Positions 63,162 to 64,000 of a DNA stretch of 64,000 nt are shown one piece after another. Location: the NCBI RefSeq assembly GCF_014489075.1, contig NZ_JACTGR010000006.1, positions 248,001-312,000 on the forward strand, given 5' to 3'. A model generated the notes under the pieces. It ran no database searches. It was not told the DNA's origin and saw only the letters and a list, made by a program, of their open reading frames with translations. The translations under genes were made by a program, and so were the position numbers. Within the stretch, counting starts at the first letter, position 1. Each line of letters opens with the position of its first letter. This stretch comes from Sphingomonas sp. JC676. GTDB lineage: Bacteria > Pseudomonadota > Alphaproteobacteria > Sphingomonadales > Sphingomonadaceae.

Positions 63162-64000
63162 TCAGATGTTGAGCGCGGGCTGGCCGAACAGGTGCCCGGT
63201 CATGAAATCGACGAACGCCCGCAGTTTTGGAGAAGGATAGCGGCTTGCCGGCCATAATATGCGCATCAGACCGACATGGCTGACGAACGGGTCGAGAACC
63301 GTCACCAGCCTGCCGGTCCGAAGCTGATCGCGGATCAGCATATCGGGCAGGCATGCGATTCCGAGGCCCTGCTCGGCCATGAGCAGCAGCGGTTCGATCG
63401 TGTTGGCGATCACGGCAGTGCCGAGAGGCACGTCGATGGGCTCGCCACCGCGCACGAGCGGCCAGCGTTCGAACTTGCGGCTCGTCGCGAACCGGTGAAG
63501 CAGGCAGGCATGTGCCGCAAGGTCCTCCGGGACCTTAGGAGTGCCGGTCCGCGCGAAATAATCGGGTGAGGCGACGAGCTTGAGGCGGAACTCGCCGAGG
63601 ACGCGGCTCATGAGCCTCGAGTCGGAAACCTCGCCAGCCCGAATGACGGCATCGAAGCCCTCCTCGATGACATCGACCAACCGGTCGCCGAAGTCCAGGT
63701 CGAGCTGAACCTCGGGATAATCGCGCATGAACCCGCGCAGCGCCGGCTCCGTGACGGCGTTGATGATGGGCAGACTGACGCGCAGCGTGCCGCGCGGCGT
63801 ACCACTGGTCTGCGCGAGTTCGCTTTCCGCGGCCTCGACCTCGGTGAGGATGCGCCGGCATCGTTCGAGGAACATCGCTCCCTCTTCGGTCAGCGTGATC
63901 GAGCGGGTCGAACGGTGGAAGAGGCGCACCCCAAGCCGATCCTCGAGACGCGCGATCCCCTTGCCGACGGCAGACCCGGAAAGCCCGAGCTGCCGCCCCG
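63162..64000 (-). CDS. LysR-family transcriptional regulator, partial (5' end off the window)
   Basis: Reading from position 64000: SGSAVGKGIARLEDRLGVRLFHRSTRSITLTEEGAMFLERCRRIL is the second half of a LysR helix-turn-helix, followed by a CrgA-type effector domain (LRVSLPIINAVTEPALRGFMRDYPEVQLDL, EGFDAVIRAGEVSDSRLMSRVLGEF, GTAVIANTIEPLLLMAEQGLGIACLPDMLI). The start lies beyond the window, so the length and target promoter are not known. Confidence 0.92.
   Translation of the reverse strand, partial: GRQLGLSGSAVGKGIARLEDRLGVRLFHRSTRSITLTEEGAMFLERCRRILTEVEAAESELAQTSGTPRGTLRVSLPIINAVTEPALRGFMRDYPEVQLDLDFGDRLVDVIEEGFDAVIRAGEVSDSRLMSRVLGEFRLKLVASPDYFARTGTPKVPEDLAAHACLLHRFATSRKFERWPLVRGGEPIDVPLGTAVIANTIEPLLLMAEQGLGIACLPDMLIRDQLRTGRLVTVLDPFVSHVGLMRILWPASRYPSPKLRAFVDFMTGHLFGQPALNI

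Overview
The window is high-GC chromosomal DNA of an alphaproteobacterium, most likely a sphingomonad (Sphingomonas or a close relative). This rests on a crtY-crtI-crtB carotenoid operon, an Atm1-type ABC exporter, a PEP-CTERM protein with the PEPAAWGM-type anchor common in sphingomonads, a hemC-hemD-mitofilin cluster, DUF1674 (SdhAF4) beside rsmB, and tight 1-8 base overlaps between genes. The genus call is an inference from gene content; no rRNA is present.

Layout. 0-7.5 kb: the start of ftsK, a UbiH-type hydroxylase, two small membrane proteins, a cnoX-LonN proteostasis pair, tRNA-Gly(GCC), a GntR regulator, a DUF2147 protein and a DUF72 protein. 7.5-14.2 kb: a GNAT enzyme and glutaryl-CoA dehydrogenase, the heme operon hemC-hemD-mic60, and divergently tsaD-gpsA-DUF1697. 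14.2-15.9 kb: a TetR regulator facing an SDR gene, with a perfect palindrome filling the spacer of the SDR promoter. 15.9-26.5 kb: SdhAF4, rsmB, rpe, a heparinase II/III-like protein, purH, a flippase, polA and a 2OG-Fe(II) oxygenase. 26.5-33.7 kb: a class A beta-lactamase-like protein, nadB with an ABC ATPase, then a zinc-finger protein, tldD and three small enzymes or unknowns. 33.7-35.8 kb: glnK-amtB with a textbook sigma-54 promoter and a strong terminator. 35.8-46.7 kb: a four-gene overlapping operon (BLH-type phosphatase, unknown, fatty acid hydroxylase, GMC oxidoreductase), recQ facing a HerA-like ATPase, a hydrolase, a SIMPL protein and the Atm1 exporter. 46.7-50.9 kb: crtY-crtI-LOG-crtB, every junction a 4-base overlap.

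51-58.3 kb is the accessory part. It holds small conserved unknowns, an orphan contractile-tail tube protein (T4 gp19-like) translationally coupled to a single-pass membrane protein, a rifampin ADP-ribosyltransferase (Arr), and a visibly AT-richer two-gene cassette of a three-Cys Gp37/Gp68 (DUF5131) protein and its partner TcmP. 58.3-64 kb: thiC under a TPP riboswitch with a readable translational expression platform, a PEP-CTERM protein whose ribosome binding site lies in a hairpin, a MipA/OmpV outer-membrane protein, a second fatty acid hydroxylase and the C-terminal part of a LysR regulator.

The strongest regulatory signals are the sigma-54 site before glnK, the TetR promoter/operator at 14.8 kb and the thiC riboswitch with mutually exclusive stems. 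The best candidates for undescribed biology are the orphan tail-tube/membrane pair (54.8-55.6 kb) and the TcmP/Gp37 cassette (56.6-58.3 kb). There is no stretch of 300 bases or more without a gene. All family assignments come from reading motifs and remembered family features, not from database searches.
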